NCBI GenBank assembly: GCA_900554495.1
Contig: USHR01000097.1
Location: forward strand, 1-7,194
Direction of reading: 5' to 3'
Length of the DNA: 7,194 nt
From: an uncultured Collinsella sp.
GTDB lineage: Bacteria > Actinomycetota > Coriobacteriia > Coriobacteriales > Coriobacteriaceae
Part shown: positions 1-6,520 of the stretch, piece by piece
Position numbering within the stretch: position 1 is the stretch's first letter
Layout of the letters: each line of letters starts with the position of its first letter
Position numbers and translations under genes: made by a program
The notes under the pieces: generated by a model
Told to the model about the DNA's origin: nothing
The model's database searches: none
Seen by the model: the letters and a program-made list of their open reading frames with translations, nothing else

Positions 1-1756
1 CGATGGCCTTCATGCGCTTCTTGCCCTCTTTCTGCTTCTCGAGCAGCTTGCGCTTTCGCGAGATATCGCCGCCGTAACACTTGGCCAAAACGTCCTTACG
101 GCGCGCCTTAACGGTGGAGCGGGCAATGATCTTGTTGCCGATAGCACCCTGGATGGGCACCTCGAACAGCTGGCGTGGAATAATCTCCTTGAGCTTGTCG
201 CACAGGCCGCGGGCAAGACCGTAGGCCTTGTCCTTATGGACGATAAACGACAGCGCGTCCACCTCGTCGCCCGAAAGCAAGATATCGAGCTTAACGAGCT
301 CGGAGGGACGGTACTCGTTGAACTCGTAGTCGAGCGAGGCATAGCCCTTGGTACGGCTCTTGAGCTGGTCAAAGAAGTCCAAGATGAGCTCGGCAAGCGG
401 CATATCGAAGCGCATCTCGACCGATTTGCTCGTCAGGTGGATCATGTCGGTCGTAACGCCGCGGTGCTCGATGGCGAGCTGCATGACGGCACCCGTGTAC
501 TCAGGCGGGCAGATGATCTTTGCCTTGAGGTAGGGTTCCTCAATGCGCTCGATGCGCGTAGCCTCGGGCAGATCCTGCGGGCTGCGGACATCGATCATCT
601 CGCCATCGGTCTTGTACACGTGATAGTCCACCGAGGGGCTCGTGGCAATGAGGTCAAGATTGAACTCGCGCTCCAGGCGCTCCTTGACGACCTCCATATG
701 CAGCAGGCCCAAGAAGCCCACGCGGAAGCCAAAGCCGAGCGCCACCGAGGTCTCGGGCTCCCACACCAACGACGGGTCGTTGACGTGCAGCTTATCGAGC
801 GCGTCACGCAGGTTCTCGTAGTCCTTGTTATCGATCGGGAACAGGCCCGTATAGACCATGGGCTTGGCCTCGCGGTAGCCAGGAAGCGGCTCGGGGCAGG
901 GATTCGACGCCCACGTGAGGGTATCGCCCACGCGAACGGCCTCGGGGTCCTTCAGGCCCGTGACCACGTATCCGACCTCGCCGACCGTGAGCGCGTCGAC
1001 CGGGGTCTCGGCGGGACGCTTGACGCCCACGCCATCGACCAAAAAGTCGCCCTTTGCCTGCATCATGCGCAGGGTATCGCCCTTTTTGATTGAGCCGTCA
1101 AAGACGCGCACCGTGGCGACGACGCCACGATACTCGTCGAAGTACGAATCCAGGATAAGTGCCTTGAGCGGCGCGTTCGCATCGCCCTTGGGCGGAGAGA
1201 TCAAAAAGACAATGGACTCCAGCAGATCGTGGATGCCCTCGCCGGTCTTGCCCGAGACACACACGGCATCATCGGCAGGGATCGCCAGGTCATCCTCGAT
1301 CTCGGTCTTAACCTCGTCGGGGTGTGCCGAGGGCAGGTCGATCTTGTTGATGGCCGGCACAATGTCCAGATTGGCGTTCATGGCGAGCGTCGCGTTGGAG
1401 ACGGTCTGCGCCTCGACGCCCTGCGTGGCGTCGACAACGAGCACCGCGCCCTCACAGGCTGCCAGCGAGCGCGAGACCTCATAGGTAAAGTCCACGTGGC
1501 CCGGCGTATCGATCAGGTTGAACTGATACGTCTCGCCATCGTCGGCGTCATAGGACACGCGAACGGCATTGGACTTGATCGTGATGCCGCGCTCGCGCTC
1601 GATATCCATGGTGTCGAGCAGCTGCGACTCCATGTCGCGCTCGTCGACGGTATGGGTGAGCTCGAGAATGCGGTCACTGATCGTGGACTTGCCATGGTCG
1701 ATGTGCGCAACAATCGAGAAGTTGCGGATGTGGGAAATGTCAAATGAAGTATTCAT
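1..1756 (-). CDS. lepA: Elongation factor 4 (LepA/EF4), translational GTPase; C-terminal end cut by window edge
   Basis: LepA is a ribosome-bound GTPase of the EF-G family that acts on stalled or mis-translocated ribosomes and has also been linked to 30S biogenesis. My minus-strand translation gives 585 residues with no stop. It shows G1 AHIDHGKST (about 17-25), switch I RGIT (56-59), G3 DTPGH (83-87), G4 NKID (137-140) and G5 SGKTG (168-172; most LepA have SAKTG). The LepA signature FRVGFLGLLHMEVV lies in the middle, and the family-specific C-terminal region reads KCYGGDISRKRKLLEKQKEG near the left edge. Family length is about 600, so only some 15-20 residues are missing. The ATG at 1756 begins MNTSFDISHIRNFSIVAHID, the expected N-terminus. 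No Shine-Dalgarno site precedes it; the likely explanation is a leaderless transcript (see the -10 entry). It follows rpsT, as in many Gram-positive genomes, but the terminator between them makes it a separate transcription unit. Confidence 0.98.
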   Translation of the reverse strand, partial: MNTSFDISHIRNFSIVAHIDHGKSTISDRILELTHTVDERDMESQLLDTMDIERERGITIKSNAVRVSYDADDGETYQFNLIDTPGHVDFTYEVSRSLAACEGAVLVVDATQGVEAQTVSNATLAMNANLDIVPAINKIDLPSAHPDEVKTEIEDDLAIPADDAVCVSGKTGEGIHDLLESIVFLISPPKGDANAPLKALILDSYFDEYRGVVATVRVFDGSIKKGDTLRMMQAKGDFLVDGVGVKRPAETPVDALTVGEVGYVVTGLKDPEAVRVGDTLTWASNPCPEPLPGYREAKPMVYTGLFPIDNKDYENLRDALDKLHVNDPSLVWEPETSVALGFGFRVGFLGLLHMEVVKERLEREFNLDLIATSPSVDYHVYKTDGEMIDVRSPQDLPEATRIERIEEPYLKAKIICPPEYTGAVMQLAIEHRGVTTDMIHLTSKSVEMRFDMPLAELILDFFDQLKSRTKGYASLDYEFNEYRPSELVKLDILLSGDEVDALSFIVHKDKAYGLARGLCDKLKEIIPRQLFEVPIQGAIGNKIIARSTVKARRKDVLAKCYGGDISRKRKLLEKQKEGKKRMKAI

Positions 1757-1763
1757 GCGGACT

Positions 1764-1769
1764 ATCTTA
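1764..1769 (-). promoter_or_regulatory. Candidate -10 element of a leaderless lepA promoter
   Basis: On the minus strand TAAGAT (fits TANNNT, 4 of 6 to TATAAT) ends seven bases before the lepA ATG, which would place the transcription start at or beside the A of the start codon. Leaderless mRNAs with this geometry are common in actinobacteria. Support: there is no Shine-Dalgarno site, and the rpsT terminator ends only 25 bp upstream of the ATG. Against: no recognisable -35, since the expected position falls inside the terminator stem. The alternative is read-through from rpsT. Confidence 0.45.
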
Positions 1770-1781
1770 CCCGAGCGGTAC

Positions 1782-1818
1782 AAAAAATGGAGCCTGTTCC
1801 ATAAAACAGGCTCCATTT
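1782..1818 (-). terminator. Rho-independent terminator after rpsT
   Basis: A perfect 14-bp inverted repeat (1785-1798 with 1805-1818; minus-strand arms AAATGGAGCCTGTT and AACAGGCTCCATTT) closes a 6-nt loop. On the minus strand it continues into six T residues (1787-1782). On the plus strand it ends in TTTAT, so it is oriented for the minus-strand transcript. It lies 34 bp after the rpsT stop and directly before lepA, separating the two transcripts. Confidence 0.93.
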
Positions 1819-1852
1819 ATGCGCGTAATCTGTGTGGTGTGAAATTTACAAC

Positions 1853-2119
1853 TTAGGCGTTGATGCTGTTCACGAGCTTGGCAAGACCGGACTTGCGGTT
1901 GGAAGCCTGGTTCTTGTGGATAACATGCTTGGCGGCAGCCATGTCGAGACGCTTGGTGACGGTCTTGAGGGCAGCCTGGGCCTTCTCGGCGTCGCCCTCG
2001 GCGACGGCGGACTGGACGTGCTTGGTCAGCGTCTTGAGCTCGGACTTGACAGCCTTGTTACGCATGCGAGCTGCCTCATTGGTGCGGATACGCTTCTTCT
2101 GAGACTTGATGTTTGCCAC
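1853..2119 (-). CDS. rpsT: 30S ribosomal protein S20
   Basis: S20 is a primary 16S rRNA-binding protein of the small subunit body. The 88-residue product begins (M)ANIKSQKKRIRTNEAARMRN and ends NRKSGLAKLVNSINA. Its all-helical, Lys/Arg/Ala-rich sequence and length fit the family. The start is GTG at 2119: an AAGGA Shine-Dalgarno lies nine bases upstream and the N-terminus ANIKSQKKR is the family's conserved one. The longer frame starting further upstream runs through the leader and is not expected to be used. A non-ATG start is noteworthy because E. coli rpsT starts with UUG, which takes part in translational autoregulation by S20. The gene has its own predicted promoter (2195-2203), a foldable leader and a strong terminator, so it is probably monocistronic. 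It sits between holA and lepA as in Bacillus. Confidence 0.97.
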   Translation of the reverse strand: MANIKSQKKRIRTNEAARMRNKAVKSELKTLTKHVQSAVAEGDAEKAQAALKTVTKRLDMAAAKHVIHKNQASNRKSGLAKLVNSINA

Positions 2120-2124
2120 TTCTG

Positions 2125-2144
2125 GAGTTCCTTTCGAGTTCCTT
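2125..2144 (-). promoter_or_regulatory. Duplicated ribosome-binding site of rpsT (tandem AAGGAACTC)
   Basis: The nine-base word AAGGAACTC occurs twice on the minus strand, at 2144-2136 and 2133-2125, with an 11-base period. The copy nearer the gene has AAGGA nine bases from the GTG and should be the working Shine-Dalgarno. The other is too far upstream for direct initiation and partly overlaps the TGCAAG arm of the leader fold. It may be a standby site or part of a regulatory element, which is inference. Confidence 0.55.
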
Positions 2145-2189
2145 GCAAAAAATGTATGACACCTCTGAGACACGGTGAGGTCATGCAAG
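2142..2189 (-). promoter_or_regulatory. Foldable 5' leader of rpsT, possible S20 autoregulatory or attenuator element
   Basis: Within the predicted untranslated leader CTTGCA (2189-2184) can pair with TGCAAG (2147-2142), and inside it ACCTC (2181-2177) pairs with GAGGT (2165-2161), extended past a two-base bulge by ATG with CAT. Six T residues (2152-2147) follow the inner stem after a short gap, so the inner stem alone could act as a weak attenuator, whereas the outer pairing consumes the last T and the upstream AAGGA copy. S20 synthesis is autoregulated in E. coli; that this leader does the same here is inference. Confidence 0.35.
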
Positions 2190-2194
2190 CGCCT

Positions 2195-2203
2195 ACTATA
2201 GCA
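2195..2203 (-). promoter_or_regulatory. Extended -10 promoter of rpsT
   Basis: The minus strand reads TGCTATAGT: a TGn extension followed by TATAGT, 5 of 6 to the consensus. No good -35 lies 16-18 bp upstream; a TTGAGA is present but only 10 bp away. The extended -10 may compensate. Transcription would start near 2186-2190 and give a leader of about 70 nt. The element lies between the holA stop and the rpsT start, where a promoter is expected. Confidence 0.6.
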
Positions 2204-2252
2204 CGCTCCATCTCAAAGGGATAGAACGAATTTGCCAAAAAGGCAGGTATCA

Positions 2253-3215
2253 TCACGATTTTCTCAAGATGTTCGTAATCCAGAGCAAAAATGCGGTCTC
2301 CGAATCGGCCGACCCCTTGAGGGCGAGCTCCACATCGACCGCGCCCTCGAGCGCGGCAACCAGCTCGGTGATGGAAAAGCGGCGCGCCCAGGTCAGATGA
2401 TTCTTGACCTGCCAGGACTGGAGCTTAAGCGTGGCGGCAAGCTCGCGACCTTGCCCGCGCGCATCGAGGGCCTTGGCAACGATCAGCTCGCGGATGCGTC
2501 CGCACAGCAGGGTGTAGGTCCACACATAGCTCTTGACGGGCAGCAGATTAAAGAGCTCGAGCGATCGCCGCATATCGCGGGCCGACACTGCGTTGAGAAA
2601 GTCCCAAGGTTGGACCTCGGCCGTGCGCACAATCCAGCGCTCCACATCGGCAAGCTCAATCTGAGGCGCCTCGACCATCTGGGCAAGCTTTGCCAAGTCG
2701 TTGTCGAGCATACGAGTGTTTTCACCCGAGCGTGAGACGAGCTCCTCAGCGGCTGCCGTGGAGATGGACTTACCGCGTTGCGTCGCCATCTGCTGCACGC
2801 GACGCGGTAGCTCCCAGCGTTTGGTGCCCGAACAGTCGATCACTGCCTTCTTATCGATCTTGGCGATTGCCTTATACAAGCGCGTATTCTTAGCAAGCGA
2901 ATCGGCGATGATCAGGCAGACCGTTGTGGGGCTGGGACTTGCGAGGTACTCGACGAGCGGCTCTGAGACCGCCTTAGCGAGCTTTGAGCAGCCATCAAGG
3001 ATTACCAAGCGAAACTCGCTGCCCATCGGAAAGGTGTTAAGCGAGCCGATAATGGACTCGATATCGGGGTCCTTGGTCATGTCGCGCTCGTCGAGATTGA
3101 ACTCGACCATACCCGACTTTTCCAGACGCGCCTTCATACGCGAGACGGCGTGATCGCGCTTGACGCCGTCGGTACCGACGATCAGATATGCCGGCAGCAG
3201 ACCGGTTTCGGACAT
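2253..3215 (-). CDS. holA: DNA polymerase III subunit delta (clamp loader)
   Basis: Delta is the wrench of the clamp loader: it opens the beta sliding clamp so that the clamp can be placed on primed DNA. The 320-residue product has the expected family length. Visible family features are the N-terminal PAYLIVGTDGVKRDHA (about 8-23, a degenerate, non-ATP-binding P-loop region), the motif GENTRMLDNDLAKLAQM (about 164-180), the domain III stretch LKLQSWQVKNHLTWARRFSI (about 253-272) and the C-terminal GSADSETAFLLWI. The start is the ATG at 3215 because GGGAGGGG lies eight bases upstream. An in-frame ATG at 3257 would add 14 residues but has no ribosome-binding site and overlaps a possible -10. 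The gene follows comEC after 78 bp, matching the comEC-yqeN(holA)-rpsT order of Bacillus. Sequence conservation of delta is low, so the call rests on motifs plus context. Confidence 0.93.
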   Translation of the reverse strand: MSETGLLPAYLIVGTDGVKRDHAVSRMKARLEKSGMVEFNLDERDMTKDPDIESIIGSLNTFPMGSEFRLVILDGCSKLAKAVSEPLVEYLASPSPTTVCLIIADSLAKNTRLYKAIAKIDKKAVIDCSGTKRWELPRRVQQMATQRGKSISTAAAEELVSRSGENTRMLDNDLAKLAQMVEAPQIELADVERWIVRTAEVQPWDFLNAVSARDMRRSLELFNLLPVKSYVWTYTLLCGRIRELIVAKALDARGQGRELAATLKLQSWQVKNHLTWARRFSITELVAALEGAVDVELALKGSADSETAFLLWITNILRKS

Positions 3216-3221
3216 TGCGCT

Positions 3222-3229
3222 CCCCTCCC
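3222..3229 (-). promoter_or_regulatory. Strong Shine-Dalgarno site fixing the holA start
   Basis: The minus strand has GGGAGGGG with GGAGG eight bases before the ATG at 3215. This decides for the start at 3215 rather than the in-frame ATG at 3257. Confidence 0.8.
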
Positions 3230-3255
3230 GCAGGCTCTCGAATTCGTACCGTGCC

Positions 3256-3285
3256 ATTTTAGCCCAGGGGCCAGCCGCGCGCCAA
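3256..3285 (-). promoter_or_regulatory. Possible internal promoter for holA
   Basis: TTGGCG (3285-3280, 4 of 6) and TAAAAT (3261-3256, 5 of 6) are separated by 18 bp on the minus strand, in the 78-bp gap between comEC and holA. Such a promoter would let an essential replication gene be expressed when the competence genes are silent. The evidence is motif matching only; no terminator was seen between comEC and holA, so co-transcription is also possible. Confidence 0.35.
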
Positions 3286-3293
3286 CGATGTCA

Positions 3294-5597
3294 TCACGGT
3301 CGCTGGCATCGCATCGCAAAGCCATTCGCAGTCGGCGTGACGGTAATGTCGCCGTGTTCGATAGTGCACGCGAACACACCACCCGTTTCCTTAACGGCAT
3401 CGATGCAGGCATCGGACGGATGGCCGTATCGATTCCCCTCGCCCGCACTCGCAAGGGAAAGCTCGGGCTTCAGGACGTCCAGCAACTCACCATCGACTGA
3501 AACCTTAGAGCCGTGATGCCCAAGTTTAAGTACATCGATATCCCCCACCTCCTGCACGAATTCCCGTTCTTGATCGAGCTCGGCATCACCGGTGAGGAGC
3601 ATACGCAGGCCCTTGCCTTCCTGAACATAAGAGAGCAGCAGGACAAGCGAGTCCTCATTTCCCTCGCCATCCACGGACTTGAATGGCCACATCACGCGGC
3701 CGCAAAATGAGCCGATGTCGACCGTATCCCCACGGCGCACCTGCCGATACTCCACGCCAGGTCGGTTCAATACCTCAGCAGGAGCATCCTCAAGCGCATC
3801 CGCCGCCACAGCAATCGTTCCGACCGAAAACTGTTCGAGCATGGCAGGCAGACCACCCCAGTGGTCCTCATCCCAATGCGTCACAAAGACGGCATCGATA
3901 TGGTGCACGTTATTGCGAACCAACGCCGCTACCACGCGCTCGTCGAGCCCGCAGTCGACGAGCGCTACTACGCCGCCCTGGCGGATAAGAATCGCATCGG
4001 CTTGGCCCACATCGAGCACCGTCACCGAAGGCGGAGCGAATCGATCCCAGTAGACATACGGAATAGCAGCCAAGAGCACCAGGCATGCAAGCCCCACCGC
4101 CATAGGACGTGCACGGGGACGCGGCCACCAGACCAGCAGAACCGCCAGCAAACACGGCACCAGGTAAATCCACACGCTATCGGGCGACACACTCACGGAT
4201 GCGCCCGGAACGGCAGCAAAGAGCTGCTCAAAGAACAGCGCGCAACGGGCGGCAATCATGGGCACAACGAGCGCCCAAGTCCGCAACGGCGCCACGAGCG
4301 AAAAGGGAACAAGCACGATCGACACAGCAAGCAGTACGCTCACCACCGGACCGATGACTGCATTTGCCAGCGGAGCAATGAGCGAGAACGTACCGAAGGC
4401 GGGAATGGTAATGGGAAGAGTCGCCAGTTGCGAGCACAGCGTGACGGAAAGCATGCTGGCGACGCCCGATGGCACGCCCAGCTCACCCAAAGCGTAGGTC
4501 GCATAGGGGCAAAAGCACAGAATGGCTAAAACGCTGGCACATGAAAGCTGAAAGCCCATCTCGAACAGCACCTTCGGCCGCAGTAGCACAAAGATGGACA
4601 TGGTTACGAAGAGAGCCGATGCGCCGTGCCGGCGACGCCCCGCGCCGTTTACGACAAGCGTCGCGAACACCATGCAGCATGCGCGCACGGCCGAGGGAGA
4701 CGCGCCCGTAAAGGCAGCGTAGCCCACAAGCGTTATCGCCAATATCGCCCGCTGAAGACCACGCGAGCACCGAGTCTTTTGCAATACACCCTCGATTACA
4801 AACCCCACGATAGCCAAATGGCTGCCCGAGACGGCGATAAGATGCGCCGTTCCCGTCACCGAAAACCAGTCGCCCGCCGGTTGGGCGCGCAGCTCGGCCG
4901 AACGACCACAGACGACACCGGCTATGAGCGCACGCGCCGGGTCGGTCGCAGGCGCGATGGACGCAAGCAGCCCATTTCGCAGTCGAAGCAGCGGCCCCGG
5001 AAAGCCCTCATCGACCGACACAATCCGAACGGCTTGAACCTTGCGCACCTCGCCTCGGAGCACGCGCGATCTTCCATATGCATCGTTCTCAAAACGTGAA
5101 ACGCGACCGATAACACGCGCGTGCGCCCCGACCTTGAGCTCGAGGTCGCACGATAGGCGAACCGTTGCCAAGTTCTTACCGTCCGCACGTGCCTCGCAGG
5201 TATAGGAATACACGTCGTCGTTTATGGATGGATCGCCCTGCACGACAAACTCGAGGCCGCTTGCCGCTCGACCGTCGAGCGCCTTCGAGGCGTTGAGCGT
5301 GCCCGCAGCCCACCACGCCGAGACGACCGCTCCCGCCACGAGACCAACGGACGCGGCATACAGCCACCGCTTCCAAGGAGCAAGCGGTGCACAAAATTGA
5401 GCCAGCACAACGAATACCGCCGCCGCAACGGGAATGGCCCATAGCAGCCCGACCGCCGGCGCCTGCTCCCTCAGCAGCGCATCAGCGGCCACGTTGAGCA
5501 CCAAGGCGCAGCTCATGCACACGCCGGCACACAGAGCCATCGTCCACGGCATCAAGGGCCGCGGAGGCATCACATGCTCGCGCTCTGTCGCACTCAT
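3294..5597 (-). CDS. comEC: ComEC/Rec2 competence protein: DNA-uptake channel with C-terminal metallo-beta-lactamase-like domain
   Basis: ComEC forms the inner-membrane channel through which single-stranded DNA enters during transformation. The 767-residue product shows about three N-terminal membrane segments (roughly 17-38, 49-71, 77-99), then a soluble region at about 115-195 matching the OB-fold/DUF4131 part; it has Cys134 and Cys150, which could form a disulfide. The Competence domain follows with its signature TAHLIAVSGSHLAIVGF (about 250-266) and many hydrophobic helices to about 515. The C-terminal metallo-beta-lactamase-like domain is intact: VLDVGQADAILI (527-538), HWDEDH (574-579, the HxDxDH metal motif), LLTGDAE (667-673), LGHHGS (692-697) and NRYGHP (722-727), so a nuclease function is plausible. 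The start is the ATG at 5597, which overlaps the comEA stop as ATGA and suggests translational coupling; a TTG four codons upstream is in frame but less likely. Full length, no frameshift seen. Confidence 0.97.
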   Translation of the reverse strand: MSATEREHVMPPRPLMPWTMALCAGVCMSCALVLNVAADALLREQAPAVGLLWAIPVAAAVFVVLAQFCAPLAPWKRWLYAASVGLVAGAVVSAWWAAGTLNASKALDGRAASGLEFVVQGDPSINDDVYSYTCEARADGKNLATVRLSCDLELKVGAHARVIGRVSRFENDAYGRSRVLRGEVRKVQAVRIVSVDEGFPGPLLRLRNGLLASIAPATDPARALIAGVVCGRSAELRAQPAGDWFSVTGTAHLIAVSGSHLAIVGFVIEGVLQKTRCSRGLQRAILAITLVGYAAFTGASPSAVRACCMVFATLVVNGAGRRRHGASALFVTMSIFVLLRPKVLFEMGFQLSCASVLAILCFCPYATYALGELGVPSGVASMLSVTLCSQLATLPITIPAFGTFSLIAPLANAVIGPVVSVLLAVSIVLVPFSLVAPLRTWALVVPMIAARCALFFEQLFAAVPGASVSVSPDSVWIYLVPCLLAVLLVWWPRPRARPMAVGLACLVLLAAIPYVYWDRFAPPSVTVLDVGQADAILIRQGGVVALVDCGLDERVVAALVRNNVHHIDAVFVTHWDEDHWGGLPAMLEQFSVGTIAVAADALEDAPAEVLNRPGVEYRQVRRGDTVDIGSFCGRVMWPFKSVDGEGNEDSLVLLLSYVQEGKGLRMLLTGDAELDQEREFVQEVGDIDVLKLGHHGSKVSVDGELLDVLKPELSLASAGEGNRYGHPSDACIDAVKETGGVFACTIEHGDITVTPTANGFAMRCQRP

Positions 5598-6307
5598 ACG
5601 CAGATGCAATCTTTAATTTTGGCAAGCTTCTTCTCGCCGATTCCCGACACACGCATCAGATCGTCAACCGAGGCAAAAGCACCGTTCTTTGTACGCTCAT
5701 CGATAATCGACTGGGCCATGGAGGGGCCGATGCCCGAGAGCGTCTGCAGCTCTGCCGCGCTTGCCGTATTGATGTTGACTAGGCCCGTTGCGCCACTCAC
5801 GCCCAATGATGCGGAAGCCCCACCATCAACACCGGCTTCCGCAATGGACGCCTGCTGCTCCCCCACCGTTGGAACGTGAATCTTCTGCCCATCGACGACC
5901 TTAGATGCCCGATTGAGCCCCGTAACGTCTGCCTCGGGCGCCAGCCCGCCGGCGGCATCTATCGCCTGAGCCACCCGCGCGCCGTCCTGGAGACGATATA
6001 CACCGGGCGACACAACGGCGCCATCGACATCGACATAGACCTCTGCCGCGGCAGAAGCCTTAGTCGAAGAGCCTTCGGATGTCTTTCCGCTCGAAGCATC
6101 GCCGGATCCCGGCTCCACTAACGAGCCCGTACCATCAGTGCGCTCAAACGACACACCGCCGGCACCGCCGCCAAGGTTCGCCATCGCCAAGCCGCTCGCC
6201 ATCGCAATGACGCCCAGCATCGCCACCACCACAGCCTTATGACCGAGCAGCTTGCCCGCCCAGCGGTCCATCTTTTTGACCCGTTCGTGTTGTTCGCGCT
6301 GCGCCAT
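5594..6307 (-). CDS. comEA: ComEA, membrane-anchored competence DNA receptor (SLBB + helix-hairpin-helix)
   Basis: ComEA binds incoming double-stranded DNA outside the membrane and passes it to the ComEC channel. The 237-residue product has a short basic cytoplasmic N-terminus, one membrane segment (about 24-44), a Gly/Ser/Ala-rich linker (about 45-88), an SLBB domain (about 89-147, VYVDVDGAVVSPGVYRL...), a second low-complexity linker (about 149-174) and a C-terminal helix-hairpin-helix DNA-binding domain (about 175-234) with LVNINTASAAELQTLSGIG and a second SGIGEKKLAKIKD. The order matches Gram-positive ComEA (B. subtilis, about 205 residues). The ATG at 6307 was chosen for the GGGAGG seven bases upstream; the frame stays open another 26 codons but without such a site. 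Its stop overlaps the comEC start. No comEB (dCMP deaminase) lies between them, unlike Bacillus. The tail ends DCICV, with an unusual Cys-x-Cys. Confidence 0.96.
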   Translation of the reverse strand: MAQREQHERVKKMDRWAGKLLGHKAVVVAMLGVIAMASGLAMANLGGGAGGVSFERTDGTGSLVEPGSGDASSGKTSEGSSTKASAAAEVYVDVDGAVVSPGVYRLQDGARVAQAIDAAGGLAPEADVTGLNRASKVVDGQKIHVPTVGEQQASIAEAGVDGGASASLGVSGATGLVNINTASAAELQTLSGIGPSMAQSIIDERTKNGAFASVDDLMRVSGIGEKKLAKIKDCICV

Positions 6308-6314
6308 AGCAAAA

Positions 6315-6320
6315 CCTCCC
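6315..6320 (-). promoter_or_regulatory. Shine-Dalgarno site fixing the comEA start
   Basis: GGGAGG on the minus strand lies seven bases before the ATG at 6307 and selects that codon over upstream in-frame starts. Confidence 0.8.
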
Positions 6321-6363
6321 AACAACATCGTGTCAGGAAAAGAGCCCTGCAACAGCCATGCTT

Positions 6364-6405
6364 CAAAACCGGTTTTCGCGGTCAAACCAAAAGCTGACCA
6401 AAACC
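6364..6405 (-). promoter_or_regulatory. Palindrome and GGTTTTG repeat cluster upstream of comEA (candidate operator)
   Basis: A perfect 12-bp palindrome AAAACCGGTTTT lies at 6365-6376. On the minus strand GGTTTTG or GGTTTG occurs three times (6405-6399, 6388-6383, 6370-6364), with 17-18 bp between equivalent positions. A further inverted pair GGTCA/TGACC spaced by 10 bp lies between, and a -35-like TTGACC is embedded in it, but no convincing -10 follows at normal distance. The cluster is in the 213-bp region between thiI and comEA, 57 bp or more upstream of the comEA start. I do not recognise the regulator. Confidence 0.35.
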
Positions 6406-6477
6406 TTGCACAAATCTGTCCATTTATTCAGGCACACGTCAGCAAATGAACACTTAGCCGCAAAATGCCCAGATAGC

Positions 6478-6510
6478 AAAAGACCGACGATGCAAGCGCA
6501 TCGTCGGTCT
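6478..6510 (-). terminator. Rho-independent terminator after thiI
   Basis: A perfect 13-bp inverted repeat (6481-6493 with 6498-6510; minus-strand arms AGACCGACGATGC and GCATCGTCGGTCT) closes a 4-nt loop (GCTT) and runs on the minus strand into TTTT (6481-6478). There is no T tract on the plus strand. It lies 10 bp after the thiI stop and separates thiI from comEA. Confidence 0.88.
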
Positions 6511-6520
6511 ATGCACAAAT

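Noticed and set aside
236..1093. Long plus-strand open frame (285 codons) antisense to lepA
   Set aside because: Lies wholly inside an unmistakable lepA frame on the other strand. Its composition (rich in His, Arg, Asp, Leu) is typical of an antisense shadow of GC-rich coding DNA, and it has no recognisable domain.
2120..2188. N-terminally extended S20 (frame open upstream of the GTG)
   Set aside because: The extra 23 residues are encoded by the promoter-proximal leader and are not part of the family; the conserved N-terminus begins at the GTG.
2233..2245. TGCC-loop-GGCA hairpin just after holA
   Set aside because: Only four base pairs and no T tract after the stem on the minus strand, so it is too weak to call a terminator.
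3216..3257. Longer HolA starting at the ATG at 3257
   Set aside because: No ribosome-binding site before it, whereas GGGAGGGG stands at the right distance from the ATG at 3215.
3861..4529. Plus-strand open frame (222 codons) antisense to comEC
   Set aside because: Arg/His/Gln-rich low-complexity translation opposite the ComEC membrane region; no domain and no sign of its own promoter or ribosome-binding site.
6381..6400. Resemblance to a CtsR operator (GGTCAAA half-site)
   Set aside because: The second direct GGTCAAA required by the CtsR site is absent; only an inverted, imperfect GGTCAGC is present.
6420..6440. GAATA within TGAATAAATG upstream of comEA, like the com-box of streptococcal SigX
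   Set aside because: That box belongs to a Firmicute sigma factor, the match is partial, and no matching -25 element is seen.
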